The notes under the pieces were generated by a model. The model had not been told where the DNA came from, did not search any database, and saw only the letters and a program-made list of their open reading frames with translations. A stretch of 64,000 nucleotides of DNA from Enterovibrio paralichthyis (lineage in GTDB: Bacteria; Pseudomonadota; Gammaproteobacteria; Enterobacterales; Vibrionaceae), in assembly GCF_019209835.1 (NCBI RefSeq), contig NZ_JAHUTS010000006.1:186001-250000 (forward strand), given 5' to 3'. Shown here in pieces: positions 1 through 7,826 of this stretch (its first letter is position 1; every line of letters starts with the position of its first letter). A program made the translations under genes and the position numbers.

Positions 1-2
1 CA

Positions 3-887
3 AGGCGCTGGGATTTCGAATGGGATCAGCTCCTCACCTTGCGGCTTATCCTGCTCGCTGGGCTTGGCTGGCTGACATGGCGCTGGCATCAACGCCGCGC
101 ACTCAGCACATTGCGCCTCGTGTTTTTGGTGCTTGCCGCGCTGTTTGTGATTATCGCCATGGGCTGGGGACCGGAAGGACGCGCCCGTGTCGGTGACCGC
201 AGGTTCTGGACAGCCGTCGGCAACACGCTGGAATTTGTTGCCCTGACCGTTCCTTCCATCACCTTTCTGTCGTTGGTACTGGCAATGCGCCTCAACCAAC
301 CGACCCGTACCGCCGCCATTTTGCGCACCGTATTCTTCGGCACTCAGGTGCTCTCGGTCACTGTCGTGACCTTGATCTGGCAGATGATGTACAGCCCAAG
401 CCAGGGTTTTATCACCAACATTCTGCGTGACTTTGGCATTACCGCCCCAGCCTGGCTCACTGACCAACACCTTGCCATGCCTGCCATTGTGGTTACGACG
501 ATCTGGTGGTCACTGGGTTTTGCACTCGTGGTGTTCCTTTCAGGCTTGCAAAGCATTCCGCCTGACAGGCTGGAAGCCGCCAGACTTGATAACGCCAAGG
601 GCTGGCGACTGCTTTGGTATATCGTCCTGCCTTCGATTAAACGCACCACCTCATTTGTGGTAATCATGCAAATCATTCTGCATTTTCAGGTGTTCGGACA
701 ATCTCACCTGATGACCAACGGTGGCCCCGGCGACAGTACACAGGTGCTGGTGCGATACATCTATCAATCGGCTTTCCGTGATTCAGAAGTAGGTTACGCC
801 TCGGCGATGGCCATGGTGCTCTTTTTGCTGATGCTGCTGTTCAGCGTGCTGCAAATGAAACTCAACAAAAGCGAGGAAGGACGATGA
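3..887 (+). CDS. Carbohydrate ABC transporter permease, MalF-type (5' end cut by window)
   Basis: Inner-membrane permease of a sugar-type ABC importer. The reading frame is open to the left edge, so the true start lies outside the window; a TTG at 39 is in frame but has no special support. Several hydrophobic helices are visible. The coupling-helix (EAA) loop appears as 'EAARLDNAKGWRLLWYIVLP', which contacts the ATPase. The tail 'GGPGDSTQVLVRYIYQ' is typical of MalF-like permeases. Its stop overlaps the next permease start (ATGA at 884-887), so the two are translationally coupled. The family is clear; the substrate is not, since any regulator or enzyme genes of the operon lie off the window. 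Confidence 0.85.
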   Translation, partial: RRWDFEWDQLLTLRLILLAGLGWLTWRWHQRRALSTLRLVFLVLAALFVIIAMGWGPEGRARVGDRRFWTAVGNTLEFVALTVPSITFLSLVLAMRLNQPTRTAAILRTVFFGTQVLSVTVVTLIWQMMYSPSQGFITNILRDFGITAPAWLTDQHLAMPAIVVTTIWWSLGFALVVFLSGLQSIPPDRLEAARLDNAKGWRLLWYIVLPSIKRTTSFVVIMQIILHFQVFGQSHLMTNGGPGDSTQVLVRYIYQSAFRDSEVGYASAMAMVLFLLMLLFSVLQMKLNKSEEGR

Positions 888-1720
888 ATTACCGCTCGAT
901 GCAGACCCTTTTACTCGCGCTGATGGTGGTGCTTGCCGCTGTCTGGATGATGCCGCTGCTGTGGATGTTCTCCCTCTCCTTCCAGCCCAACGAGCTGCTG
1001 GCGCGGGATACCGGACACACCCTTTATGGCCTGTTACCGTACCCGTTCACGCTGGATAACTACGCGGCGCTGTTTGACCTTGGCAAAACGCCGGACTGGT
1101 TTTTAAACAGCGTCATTGTGTCCGGCCTTACTACTCTGTTGGTGCTGGCGATCTCCAGCATGGCGGGGTATGCCTTCTCGCGCCTTTCATTTATGGGCAC
1201 CAAGATCATGTATGCCTTTGTGCTGGCGGGTTTGGTGGTGCCGGAGCAGGCAATTTTTATCCCGCTTTATACACTGTTTGCTGATTTGGGCTGGCACAAC
1301 ACCTACGCTGCTCTGATCCTGCCGCGGGTCGCGCTGCCGATTGGCGTTTTTATGATGACCCAGTTTTTCAGCGATGTGCCAAATGAACTGGAAGAAGCGG
1401 CCAAACTCGAAGGGGTGTCTCCGTTTCAGGCGTTCTGGCATATCTACTTGCCGCTCGCAAAACCGGTATTGACTACGCTCGGCATCATCACATTCCTTTA
1501 TTCGTGGAACGATTACCTCTGGCCGTTGGTGTCAGCTCAGCAACCTGACATGTTCACCATCACCGTAGGTTTGGCGTCCATTCAAAGTAACTTTGCACAA
1601 TCTGAAGGCTTGGGACGTTTGATGGCATCCGGCGTGTTTGCATCGCTGCCTGTCATCATCGCCTACCTCATCTTTCAAAAACACATCATCCAGGGATTTG
1701 CCCTTGGTGGAGAAAAATAG
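884..1720 (+). CDS. Carbohydrate ABC transporter permease, MalG-type
   Basis: Second permease of the same importer; 278 residues is the normal length for MalG-like proteins. An N-terminal membrane helix lies around residues 8-28 and further helices follow. The EAA loop is 'EEAAKLEGVSPFQAFWHIYLP' in part, around residues 165-185, and the C-terminus 'IIQGFALGGEK' resembles the usual MalG tail, which can reach the ATPase dimer. The start overlaps the upstream permease by four bases (ATGA). The binding-protein gene follows after 47 bp. No ATPase gene is visible here; it is probably upstream, outside the window, or supplied in trans. Substrate unknown. Confidence 0.88.
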   Translation: MNYRSMQTLLLALMVVLAAVWMMPLLWMFSLSFQPNELLARDTGHTLYGLLPYPFTLDNYAALFDLGKTPDWFLNSVIVSGLTTLLVLAISSMAGYAFSRLSFMGTKIMYAFVLAGLVVPEQAIFIPLYTLFADLGWHNTYAALILPRVALPIGVFMMTQFFSDVPNELEEAAKLEGVSPFQAFWHIYLPLAKPVLTTLGIITFLYSWNDYLWPLVSAQQPDMFTITVGLASIQSNFAQSEGLGRLMASGVFASLPVIIAYLIFQKHIIQGFALGGEK

Positions 1721-1767
1721 CAGGGCGCAACCCTCTACACGACCCTGTACATAGTTAAGGAGTACCT

Positions 1768-3051
1768 ATGAAAACATTCACCCTGGCAGCGCTTATCACC
1801 TTAACCTCGTTAAGCAGTGCGCATGCGGCAGACAAGGAAATCACACTGGGGCGCTTTTTCGGCGCCTGTGAAGATGTGCCGGAGAAAATCGCGGATGCCA
1901 CCGGCGAAGCCTGTATTATCCAGTCGATCATTACTGGCTTTAGCAACGAGAAAAATGGTATTTCGGTCAAAACCCTGCCAACAGATTGGGGCAATTATTA
2001 TGACCAAATCAAAGCGTCTTATTCCGGCGGCACACCTCCGGATGTCCATGTCATGCATAAACACCGCCTCCCGGAATTTGCCAGCGTCGGTATCCTTGCT
2101 GAGATCACGCCTGACGATTATGCCAAGGCGGGCATTGACCCTAATGATTGGACAGACAGCGCCAAACAGGCAGTGACTTACAAAGGCAAAACCTACGGTG
2201 TGCCGATGGATATCCACGCTAACCTCTGGCACCTGAACATGGATTTGTTTGAACAAGCAGGCTTGGTCAATGCGGATGGTTCGCCGAAGCTGCCAACATC
2301 ACCGGAAGAGCTGTTTGCCCAAGCCAAACAGATGAAAGAGAAAACCGGCAAGGATTATCTGGCGGCAGACTTTGCCCAATATCCACTTGGCGTGCGCACT
2401 GCACTGGCGCTGATTTGGCAGCAAGGCGGCAATATTTTTGATGAGAATGGTGTGACCGTGGATACGCCGGAAGCGCGCAAAGCTATCAAGGTACTGACCG
2501 ATTTGTTTGACGCCAACTACGCCAATCCAAAACTCAATTACGCCGAATCGCAGCAGGCGTTCCTCGACGGCAATGCCGCTGTGCTCATTAACGGCACCTG
2601 GGTGGTGGACTTCTACACTGCGCAAGCGGAAGACAGCAAGGTTCCGCTTGCCGATTACCGCATCGCCAACTTCCCAACTCTTTTCAATGAAGGCGCAACC
2701 TGGGCAGATTCCCACATCTGGGCGATTCCGGCGGCAGTGAAAAAAGACCCTGAAACCTTTGATGCGGCGATGCAAATGCTGGCGTGGATCAACAACCACA
2801 ATATTGATTGGGCGCGCACCGGACACATGGCTGTTCGCAACTCAGTGTTGAATGATCCAGCCTATCAGGCGTTGCCACACCGCGACGAGTATCTGGAAAC
2901 CGCGGTGATTGCACAAGACAACCCGCCCTCGAAAAAATACGGCGCGATTCAGGACGTGCTCAACCGTGAGTTGCAGTCTATCTGGCTGACCGGTAAATCG
3001 GTTGATGATGCACTGGCAGACGCGCAATACGACATTGAAGATTTGCAGTAA
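1768..3051 (+). CDS. Extracellular sugar-binding protein of ABC importer (family 1)
   Basis: Periplasmic substrate-binding protein, 427 residues. A Sec signal peptide covers residues 1 to about 20 and ends in 'AHA' before 'ADKEITLG'. The rest has the layout of family-1 (MalE/UgpB-like) proteins, including 'GGTPPDVHVMHKHRLPEFA', 'YGVPMDIHANLWHLN' and a late 'WADSHIWAIPA' hinge region. A good ribosome site (AAGGAG) precedes the ATG. It is last in the permease-permease-binding protein operon and is closed by a strong terminator. Two pairs of cysteines might form a disulfide near the N-terminus (residues near 31 and 46). Substrate cannot be named from sequence alone. Confidence 0.88.
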   Translation: MKTFTLAALITLTSLSSAHAADKEITLGRFFGACEDVPEKIADATGEACIIQSIITGFSNEKNGISVKTLPTDWGNYYDQIKASYSGGTPPDVHVMHKHRLPEFASVGILAEITPDDYAKAGIDPNDWTDSAKQAVTYKGKTYGVPMDIHANLWHLNMDLFEQAGLVNADGSPKLPTSPEELFAQAKQMKEKTGKDYLAADFAQYPLGVRTALALIWQQGGNIFDENGVTVDTPEARKAIKVLTDLFDANYANPKLNYAESQQAFLDGNAAVLINGTWVVDFYTAQAEDSKVPLADYRIANFPTLFNEGATWADSHIWAIPAAVKKDPETFDAAMQMLAWINNHNIDWARTGHMAVRNSVLNDPAYQALPHRDEYLETAVIAQDNPPSKKYGAIQDVLNRELQSIWLTGKSVDDALADAQYDIEDLQ

Positions 3052-3067
3052 CCGAATCAAGATAATC

Positions 3068-3097
3068 AAACGCCCCGGCTGATACCGGGGCGTTTTT
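3068..3097 (+). terminator. Rho-independent terminator after the sugar-binding protein gene
   Basis: An 11-bp GC-rich stem (3068-3078 with 3085-3095), a six-base loop and a T run end the upstream operon. The structure sits between two convergent genes, and the A run on its left side could make it weakly active for the minus-strand DUF3820 gene too. Confidence 0.85.
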
Positions 3098-3101
3098 GCT
3101 A

Positions 3102-3317
3102 TCACATATTCTTCAGCGGTTTAACCACTTCATCCAGACCTTCAATTTTCAGGGCGAGACAAAGTGCCAGCAATTTTCCTAATTCACCGTTCGGGAATCC
3201 CTGTTTTTCGAACCACAGAAGATACTCTTCCGGCAGGTCGATCAGAACACGCCCTGCATACTTGCCAAACGGCATTTTCATACGGGCAAGTTTCAGCATG
3301 TTTTCTTTGTCTAACAT
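3102..3317 (-). CDS. DUF3820 family small protein
   Basis: A 71-residue protein matching the DUF3820 family by its core 'MPFGKYAGRVLIDLPEEYLLWF' (split: MPFGKYAGR then LIDLPEEYLLWF), typical for these short gamma-proteobacterial proteins. The family is sometimes annotated as a putative quorum-sensing-regulated virulence factor, but its biochemical function is not established. No signal peptide or membrane segment is present. It is convergent with the sugar-binding protein gene and appears to be monocistronic. Overlapping longer frames on the same strand have no family features. Confidence 0.8.
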   Translation of the reverse strand: MLDKENMLKLARMKMPFGKYAGRVLIDLPEEYLLWFEKQGFPNGELGKLLALCLALKIEGLDEVVKPLKNM

Positions 3318-3449
3318 TGGACGGACACTTTCTTTGACGGGTACGACGGGTGAGTATACCCCGATTTGAGCTGTGTCGTAGAGGAGGGAGAGTCTGGAAA
3401 CGTCGCCAAGTATCCGCTCTGCTCCAGACTCTTAAATAGAGCCGCGTTG

Positions 3450-3977
3450 TCAGTCGATTTTGCACACTTCACAGCCAAACATCTTTGCGTGCATCCAGCA
3501 GCCAACACAAAAACCCAATACGGCTTCCAGCCAGGTCAACATAAAGCAGATACCCAGAACGGAAAACAACCAGATATCCGGTAACTCTAAAAGGCGGAAT
3601 GCCAAGCAAGTAATGCCCATGGCAGCACCGAGGCTCCAGGCAAAACGTTTCGGTTTTATCGGCTTCCACACAGGCTTGGATTTCATTGTCATGGCTGTAC
3701 CGAGCACGCCAGTCGGACTCAACGGCGTCAGACCAAATACAGCCGCCATCACCATATCGAAAATCACATAGGGGCCAACATAGATCACCGGATCCCACTC
3801 AGGTCGCACTAACAAAATCACCATGGTCACCGCCGAGAGCATATTCAGCAGCCCGGCTCGTGCGCGGGTTGCTGTTTCATTGATGCGGAGATCACTTTCC
3901 CCCGGAATCGTCTGCCCCATCGCGAGCAAAGGTGAGGTAAAAAAGGTATGGTATTGTTTTAATTCATCAGTGCGCAT
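3450..3977 (-). CDS. DUF4395-like integral membrane protein
   Basis: A 175-residue protein with about four hydrophobic segments: two near residues 41-60 and 66-86, then a pair near 118-138 and 140-160. It resembles DUF4395 proteins through 'INETATRARAGLLNML' near the start and the cysteine-containing end 'FCVGCWMHAKMFGCEVC'. Four C-terminal cysteines lie in a CxxC-like arrangement. The role of the family is not known. A purine-rich ribosome site (GGGGAAA) precedes the ATG. The gene is divergent from the first hcp gene, and their start sites are separated by about 230 bp that hold the hcp promoter. Confidence 0.65.
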   Translation of the reverse strand: MRTDELKQYHTFFTSPLLAMGQTIPGESDLRINETATRARAGLLNMLSAVTMVILLVRPEWDPVIYVGPYVIFDMVMAAVFGLTPLSPTGVLGTAMTMKSKPVWKPIKPKRFAWSLGAAMGITCLAFRLLELPDIWLFSVLGICFMLTWLEAVLGFCVGCWMHAKMFGCEVCKID

Positions 3978-4148
3978 AGAGATTTCCCCAAACTCTTTTC
4001 TTTTCAGTCTATACGCTCATTTGCATACCATCGTATTGATTAGCCAAAACTTGCCCACCGAGCAACTTTTCGCCCAGCCCCCAAGCAATCCCTTGCTATT
4101 ACTCGCCAACTCACTAACTAACATCTTGTTTTTCATAACAATACAGAA

Positions 4149-4164
4149 TGGCATGCCCTTTGCT
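4149..4164 (+). promoter_or_regulatory. Sigma-54 (-24/-12) promoter of hcp copy 1
   Basis: TGGCATG, four bases, then TTGCT matches the RpoN consensus TGGCACG-N4-TTGCA, with the invariant GG and GC at the required 12-base spacing (4150 and 4162). Transcription would start near 4175, and the hcp ribosome site AAGGAA lies at 4199-4204. RpoN with the activator VasH is known to drive hcp operons of V. cholerae T6SS auxiliary clusters. Apart from this promoter, the 3978-4210 gap shows nothing else I can name. Confidence 0.75.
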
Positions 4165-4210
4165 CCCTCATTCCCCTGACAACATTCAACTATCAGGTAA
4201 GGAATACGCA

Positions 4211-4729
4211 ATGCCAACTCCATGTTATATCGCCATTGAAGGCAAAACTCAGGGCAACATCACCGCCGGTGCCTTCACCGCAGATTCTGTCGGTAACATC
4301 TATGTCGAAGGCCACGAAGACCAGATGCTGGTTCAGGCGTTTGACCACATCGTGACCGTCCCGACTGACCCACAAAGCGGCCAGCCTTCCGGTCAGCGTG
4401 TCCACAAGCCGTTCAAGTTCACCGTGGCACTGAACAAAGCCGTCCCTCTGATGTACAACGCACTGGCTTCCGGTGAGATGCTGCCGCACGTTGAACTCAA
4501 GTGGTACCGCACCTCTGTCGAAGGTAAGCAGGAGCACTTCTTCTCTACCATCCTGACCGATGCCACCATCATCGACATCGATTGCCAGATGCCACACTGC
4601 CAGGACCTGACCAAGAAAGAGTTTACCCAACTGGTGACCGTCTCTGTGGCTTACCGCAAGATTGACTGGGAACACACTGTGGCCGGTACCTCTGGCGCGG
4701 ACGACTGGCGTGCCCCGATTGAGGCTTAA
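4211..4729 (+). CDS. hcp: Hcp, T6SS inner-tube protein (copy 1)
   Basis: Hcp hexamers stack to form the T6SS inner tube and are secreted with the VgrG spike. The 172-residue length and the start 'MPTPCYIAIEGKTQGNI' are typical of Vibrio Hcp. I chose the ATG at 4211 because AAGGAA lies seven bases upstream; an in-frame ATG at 4148 falls inside the sigma-54 promoter and cannot be used. Copy 2 differs at only two residues (Q126H, T134N). The gene heads the operon hcp-vgrG-DUF4123-vasX-like-immunity. Core sheath and baseplate genes are not in the window, so this is an auxiliary cluster. Confidence 0.97.
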   Translation: MPTPCYIAIEGKTQGNITAGAFTADSVGNIYVEGHEDQMLVQAFDHIVTVPTDPQSGQPSGQRVHKPFKFTVALNKAVPLMYNALASGEMLPHVELKWYRTSVEGKQEHFFSTILTDATIIDIDCQMPHCQDLTKKEFTQLVTVSVAYRKIDWEHTVAGTSGADDWRAPIEA

Positions 4730-4742
4730 GGCTTCCCGGTTA

Positions 4743-4799
4743 ATGGCTCAACAGACCCTGTTGGGCCATTGCTCACTCACCCGCCCTTAGGCGGGTTTT
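4743..4799 (+). terminator. Stable hairpin plus Rho-independent terminator between hcp and vgrG (copy 1)
   Basis: Two structures lie in the 121-bp gap. The first is a 12-bp stem with a three-base loop (4743-4754 with 4758-4769, one G-U pair). The second is CCCGCC/GGCGGG with a four-base loop followed by TTTT (4780-4799). Partial termination, or protection of the hcp 3' end, would give far more hcp than vgrG transcript, which suits the many Hcp and few VgrG subunits needed per secretion event. Confidence 0.8.
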
Positions 4800-4850
4800 G
4801 TCGTCAGAGGTTCTCTCTGGTTGTGTGGTGATGTTGGTTAGGGCGTGTTC

Positions 4851-6956
4851 ATGGCTACAGATAGCAGTCTGCAATTTACTCTCTCGGTGGAAGGCTTACC
4901 GGACGAGGCCTTTGCGGTGGTCGATTTTCAAGGGGAGGCGCACCTCTCTGCCCCTTTCTCTTTTCAGGTCAGTCTGGCGAGCCGCAATGAGGCATTCTCT
5001 GAGATGGACACGGTCGACCGCCCCGTTTCCCTGATGCTCTGGCAGGACGGTGTCCTCCAACAGCGTTTTCACGGCATTGTCCGCCGCTTTACCCGTGGCG
5101 ATACCGGGTTCCACCACACCCGTTATGCCCTGGAGATGGTCCCTGCCCTTTCCAGGCTTTCTTTGCGCCACAACAGCCGGATTTTCCAGCAGATGACGGT
5201 GCCGGACATCATGAGTATCTTGCTCCAGGAGATGGGCATTGATGATTATGCCTTTGCCCTGTCCGGAACACCGCTTCCCCGTGAGTACTGTGTCCAGTAC
5301 CGGGAGACCGATTTACAGTTCCTTGAGCGCATTGCCGCGGAAGAAGGCATTTTCTATACCTTTATCCACGGACAGGGAAAGCACACGGTGTTGTTCTCGG
5401 ACGATACCCAGACCCTCTCCCATTCCGGGCTGGTCATTCCCTATAACGTCAACAGCGGCGGTATGGCTTCTGAGCCTTTTGTCCGCCAGTGGCACTATTC
5501 GGTGCAGGCAAGGCCTTCGTCGGTTCAGCTCAAGGATTACAGTTTTAAAAAGCCAGCCTACGCCTTTTTGCAGGACCAGGCCGGTCACGAGATGGACTTT
5601 CAACGCAGTGACTATGAGCACTTTGATTACCCCGGCCGTTTTAAAAGTGATGCCGCCGGTAAGCCTTTCACCCAGTACCGGTTAGAGCACCTGCGCAGTG
5701 ATGCCATCACTGCCACCGTGCAAAGTAATGTCCCTCAGATTCAACCCGGACTGCTGTTTGACCTCACCGAGCATGCCGATGAGGCCACCAACCGTGACTG
5801 GGTGGTGGTGTCCGCCCACCTGGAAGGCACCCAGCCGCAGGCACTCGAAGAGGCTGGCGGCGCAGGCATGACCACCTTCCACAATACCTTTTCCGTCATT
5901 CCGGCGCACAGACCGTGGCGGCCCAAACCCCAGCCCCGCCCTGTGGTGCAAGGGCCGCAAATGGCGATAGTGACCGGCCCGGAGGGCGAGGAAATCTTCT
6001 GTGATGAACACGGGCGGGTGAAGGTCCAGTTCCCGTGGGACCGCTATGGCAACAGTGATGATGCGTCAAGCTGTTGGGTGCGGGTCTCTCAGGGTTGGGC
6101 CGGCGGGCAGTATGGCATGATGGCCATCCCCCGCATTGGTCATGAGGTGATTGTCTCCTTCCTGGAAGGCGACCCGGACCAGCCGATTGTGACAGGCAGA
6201 ACCTATCACGCCACCAATGTGCCGCCCTACCCGTTACCGGAAAACAAAACCCGCACGGTGCTCAGAACTGAATCTCATCAGGGCGAAGGCTTTAACGAGC
6301 TGCGGTTTGAAGACCAAAGCGGTGCAGAAGAAATCTATCTCCATGCCCAAAAGGACATGAACCTGCTGGTGCAGAACGACCGCAAAGACCACATCAAGCA
6401 TGATGTCCACCTGACAGTCGACAACGAACGTTTTCAGCACATTAAGGTCGATGACCATCTCACGGTCGATGGCAACTCAATGTCCCACATTAAAGGGGAC
6501 AAAACCCTTGTCACCGATGGTTCCTTCCACACCAAAATTGCTGAGGCATTACTCAATGAAGCTGGCAGTGAAATCCATTTAAAGAGTGGTCATAAATCCA
6601 TACTCGAGGCATATACCGAAGTCACCCTAAAAGTTGGCGGAAACTTCGTGAAAATCGACCCCGCGGGTGTACATATTGTCGGCTCTACCATCAATATAAA
6701 TTCCGGTGGAAGCGCGGGTTCAGGCTCGGGTTTTGGTGGAGAAATGCCAACGCTGCCTTTGGCGGCAAATGTAGAGCAAGCACCTGAAGAGATTGAGTTA
6801 AATAAAGCCACTGCGACGCAACAAGCGATGACCCCTCTGCTTAAATCCGGAGAAACTGGCGTCATATCTCCATTGCTTAAGTCTAGACAAATTGCCGCTC
6901 TTAAATCGAGCGATCCTGTATGTGAGGTCTGTGAAGAACCTGAGGCAAAAAAATAA
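4851..6956 (+). CDS. vgrG: VgrG, T6SS spike protein (copy 1, VasX-module)
   Basis: A trimeric spike tip that carries effectors, 701 residues. The N-terminal gp27-like part, the gp5 OB-fold region with 'DEHGRVKVQFPWDRYG' and 'VSFLEGDPDQP', and the C-terminal DUF2345 beta-helix part are all visible. I prefer the ATG at 4851 to the GTG at 4845 because TTAGGG lies at a normal distance. Residues 1-541 are nearly identical to copy 2; after that the C-terminus is unrelated except for a final Cys motif ('PVCEVCEE'). The next gene, a DUF4123 adaptor, starts four bases after the stop, as expected for adaptor-loaded cargo. No enzymatic extension is evident. Confidence 0.96.
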   Translation: MATDSSLQFTLSVEGLPDEAFAVVDFQGEAHLSAPFSFQVSLASRNEAFSEMDTVDRPVSLMLWQDGVLQQRFHGIVRRFTRGDTGFHHTRYALEMVPALSRLSLRHNSRIFQQMTVPDIMSILLQEMGIDDYAFALSGTPLPREYCVQYRETDLQFLERIAAEEGIFYTFIHGQGKHTVLFSDDTQTLSHSGLVIPYNVNSGGMASEPFVRQWHYSVQARPSSVQLKDYSFKKPAYAFLQDQAGHEMDFQRSDYEHFDYPGRFKSDAAGKPFTQYRLEHLRSDAITATVQSNVPQIQPGLLFDLTEHADEATNRDWVVVSAHLEGTQPQALEEAGGAGMTTFHNTFSVIPAHRPWRPKPQPRPVVQGPQMAIVTGPEGEEIFCDEHGRVKVQFPWDRYGNSDDASSCWVRVSQGWAGGQYGMMAIPRIGHEVIVSFLEGDPDQPIVTGRTYHATNVPPYPLPENKTRTVLRTESHQGEGFNELRFEDQSGAEEIYLHAQKDMNLLVQNDRKDHIKHDVHLTVDNERFQHIKVDDHLTVDGNSMSHIKGDKTLVTDGSFHTKIAEALLNEAGSEIHLKSGHKSILEAYTEVTLKVGGNFVKIDPAGVHIVGSTININSGGSAGSGSGFGGEMPTLPLAANVEQAPEEIELNKATATQQAMTPLLKSGETGVISPLLKSRQIAALKSSDPVCEVCEEPEAKK

Positions 6957-6959
6957 GTC

Positions 6960-7826
6960 ATGTCTGCCCGATCTATACCCAAGCCTTTGCCAGAAATTAA
7001 ACCCAAACACGGGGAAGATCTTTATCTTATTCTGGATGGCTCTCAGATAAATGATCTCGAAAAATTACTCTACGAGATTGAGGGAAATCCCCTATACCTT
7101 CCTATCTACCTCAATGAGCCTTGGCGTCAACTAAAAGAAGTGACGCCTTGTGTCATCAAGGCGAATAAATCAATCTACGATTGGTTTATTTCTAACGCTA
7201 GCATTAACCAAGGGTATTTTTTCTCATCACAAGCAGATATAGAAACTATTGCAGATTCATTTCGCAGCTTGATTCAGGTACAGAGCCCATACGGTAGCAA
7301 TGTCTTTTTCAAAATGGCGCATGGAGAAGCGGCCAAGATTCTGTTCCAAGATAAGAATCCGGATATCTGGAAAACAATCGAACAAGTGTGGATACCGACA
7401 CGCTCAGGCTGGTATTACGATGAAAATCCCCAAGATCTACATAACCCAAGCGGGTCGACAATTATTTTAAATGATGAGCAATGGAAAAAACTCGGACAAA
7501 TAAGTTGGCAAAACACACTCGAAAAAATAGAACATCATCTTACAAAGTGGTTTAGCGAAAGCCTTCCATATGTTGAACCAGCATGGCTTCAACAAGAAGC
7601 ACAAAATGCCTACAACAAGGGTTTTTCATCAGAGCGAGATCTACTGCTCTATTTCAATGTTTTCGGCTTTCTAGGCATCAATGCATTGGATGATACGCGC
7701 CACGCAGAAATTCAAGCGCTTATTAATGTCCCCTCTATGGAAACGCCCTCTCAACGCATTCAAAAAGCATCATCTCTGGCAGAGCAATATGCGATGCAAA
7801 AAAACACTCAGGAGCAAGCACTGTGA
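6960..7826 (+). CDS. DUF4123 T6SS effector adaptor (VasW-like)
   Basis: DUF4123 proteins (Tap/TEC) are chaperones that load a specific effector onto the tip of a partner VgrG. This 288-residue protein shows the N-terminal DUF4123 layout: 'LYLILDGSQINDL' at the start, 'LIQVQSPYGSNVFFKM' near residues 101-117, then a helical C-terminal part. It starts four bases after vgrG and overlaps the toxin start by GTGA at 7823-7826. By position it corresponds to VasW (VCA0019), which is needed for VasX secretion in V. cholerae. It is not similar enough to the second DUF4123 protein in the window to be part of the duplication. Confidence 0.85.
   Translation: MSARSIPKPLPEIKPKHGEDLYLILDGSQINDLEKLLYEIEGNPLYLPIYLNEPWRQLKEVTPCVIKANKSIYDWFISNASINQGYFFSSQADIETIADSFRSLIQVQSPYGSNVFFKMAHGEAAKILFQDKNPDIWKTIEQVWIPTRSGWYYDENPQDLHNPSGSTIILNDEQWKKLGQISWQNTLEKIEHHLTKWFSESLPYVEPAWLQQEAQNAYNKGFSSERDLLLYFNVFGFLGINALDDTRHAEIQALINVPSMETPSQRIQKASSLAEQYAMQKNTQEQAL

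Larger units (their letters stand above)
4041..6475. repeat. Copy 1 of a 2.4-kb direct repeat (hcp + vgrG front part)
   Basis: This block matches 12410-14844 almost base for base at a constant offset of 8,369. It begins at the shared bases TAGCCAAAAC, upstream of the hcp promoter, and ends in the codons for 'LTVDGN' of VgrG, where the two copies abruptly diverge. It contains the hcp promoter, hcp, the intergenic hairpins and about 541 codons of vgrG. No transposase or terminal inverted repeat accompanies it, so it is a segmental duplication kept similar by recombination rather than a mobile element. Confidence 0.95.

Noticed and set aside
4148..4210. Upstream in-frame ATG as the hcp start (also 12517 in copy 2)
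   Set aside because: It lies within the -24/-12 promoter element, upstream of the predicted transcription start; the ATG with AAGGAA at normal distance is further in.
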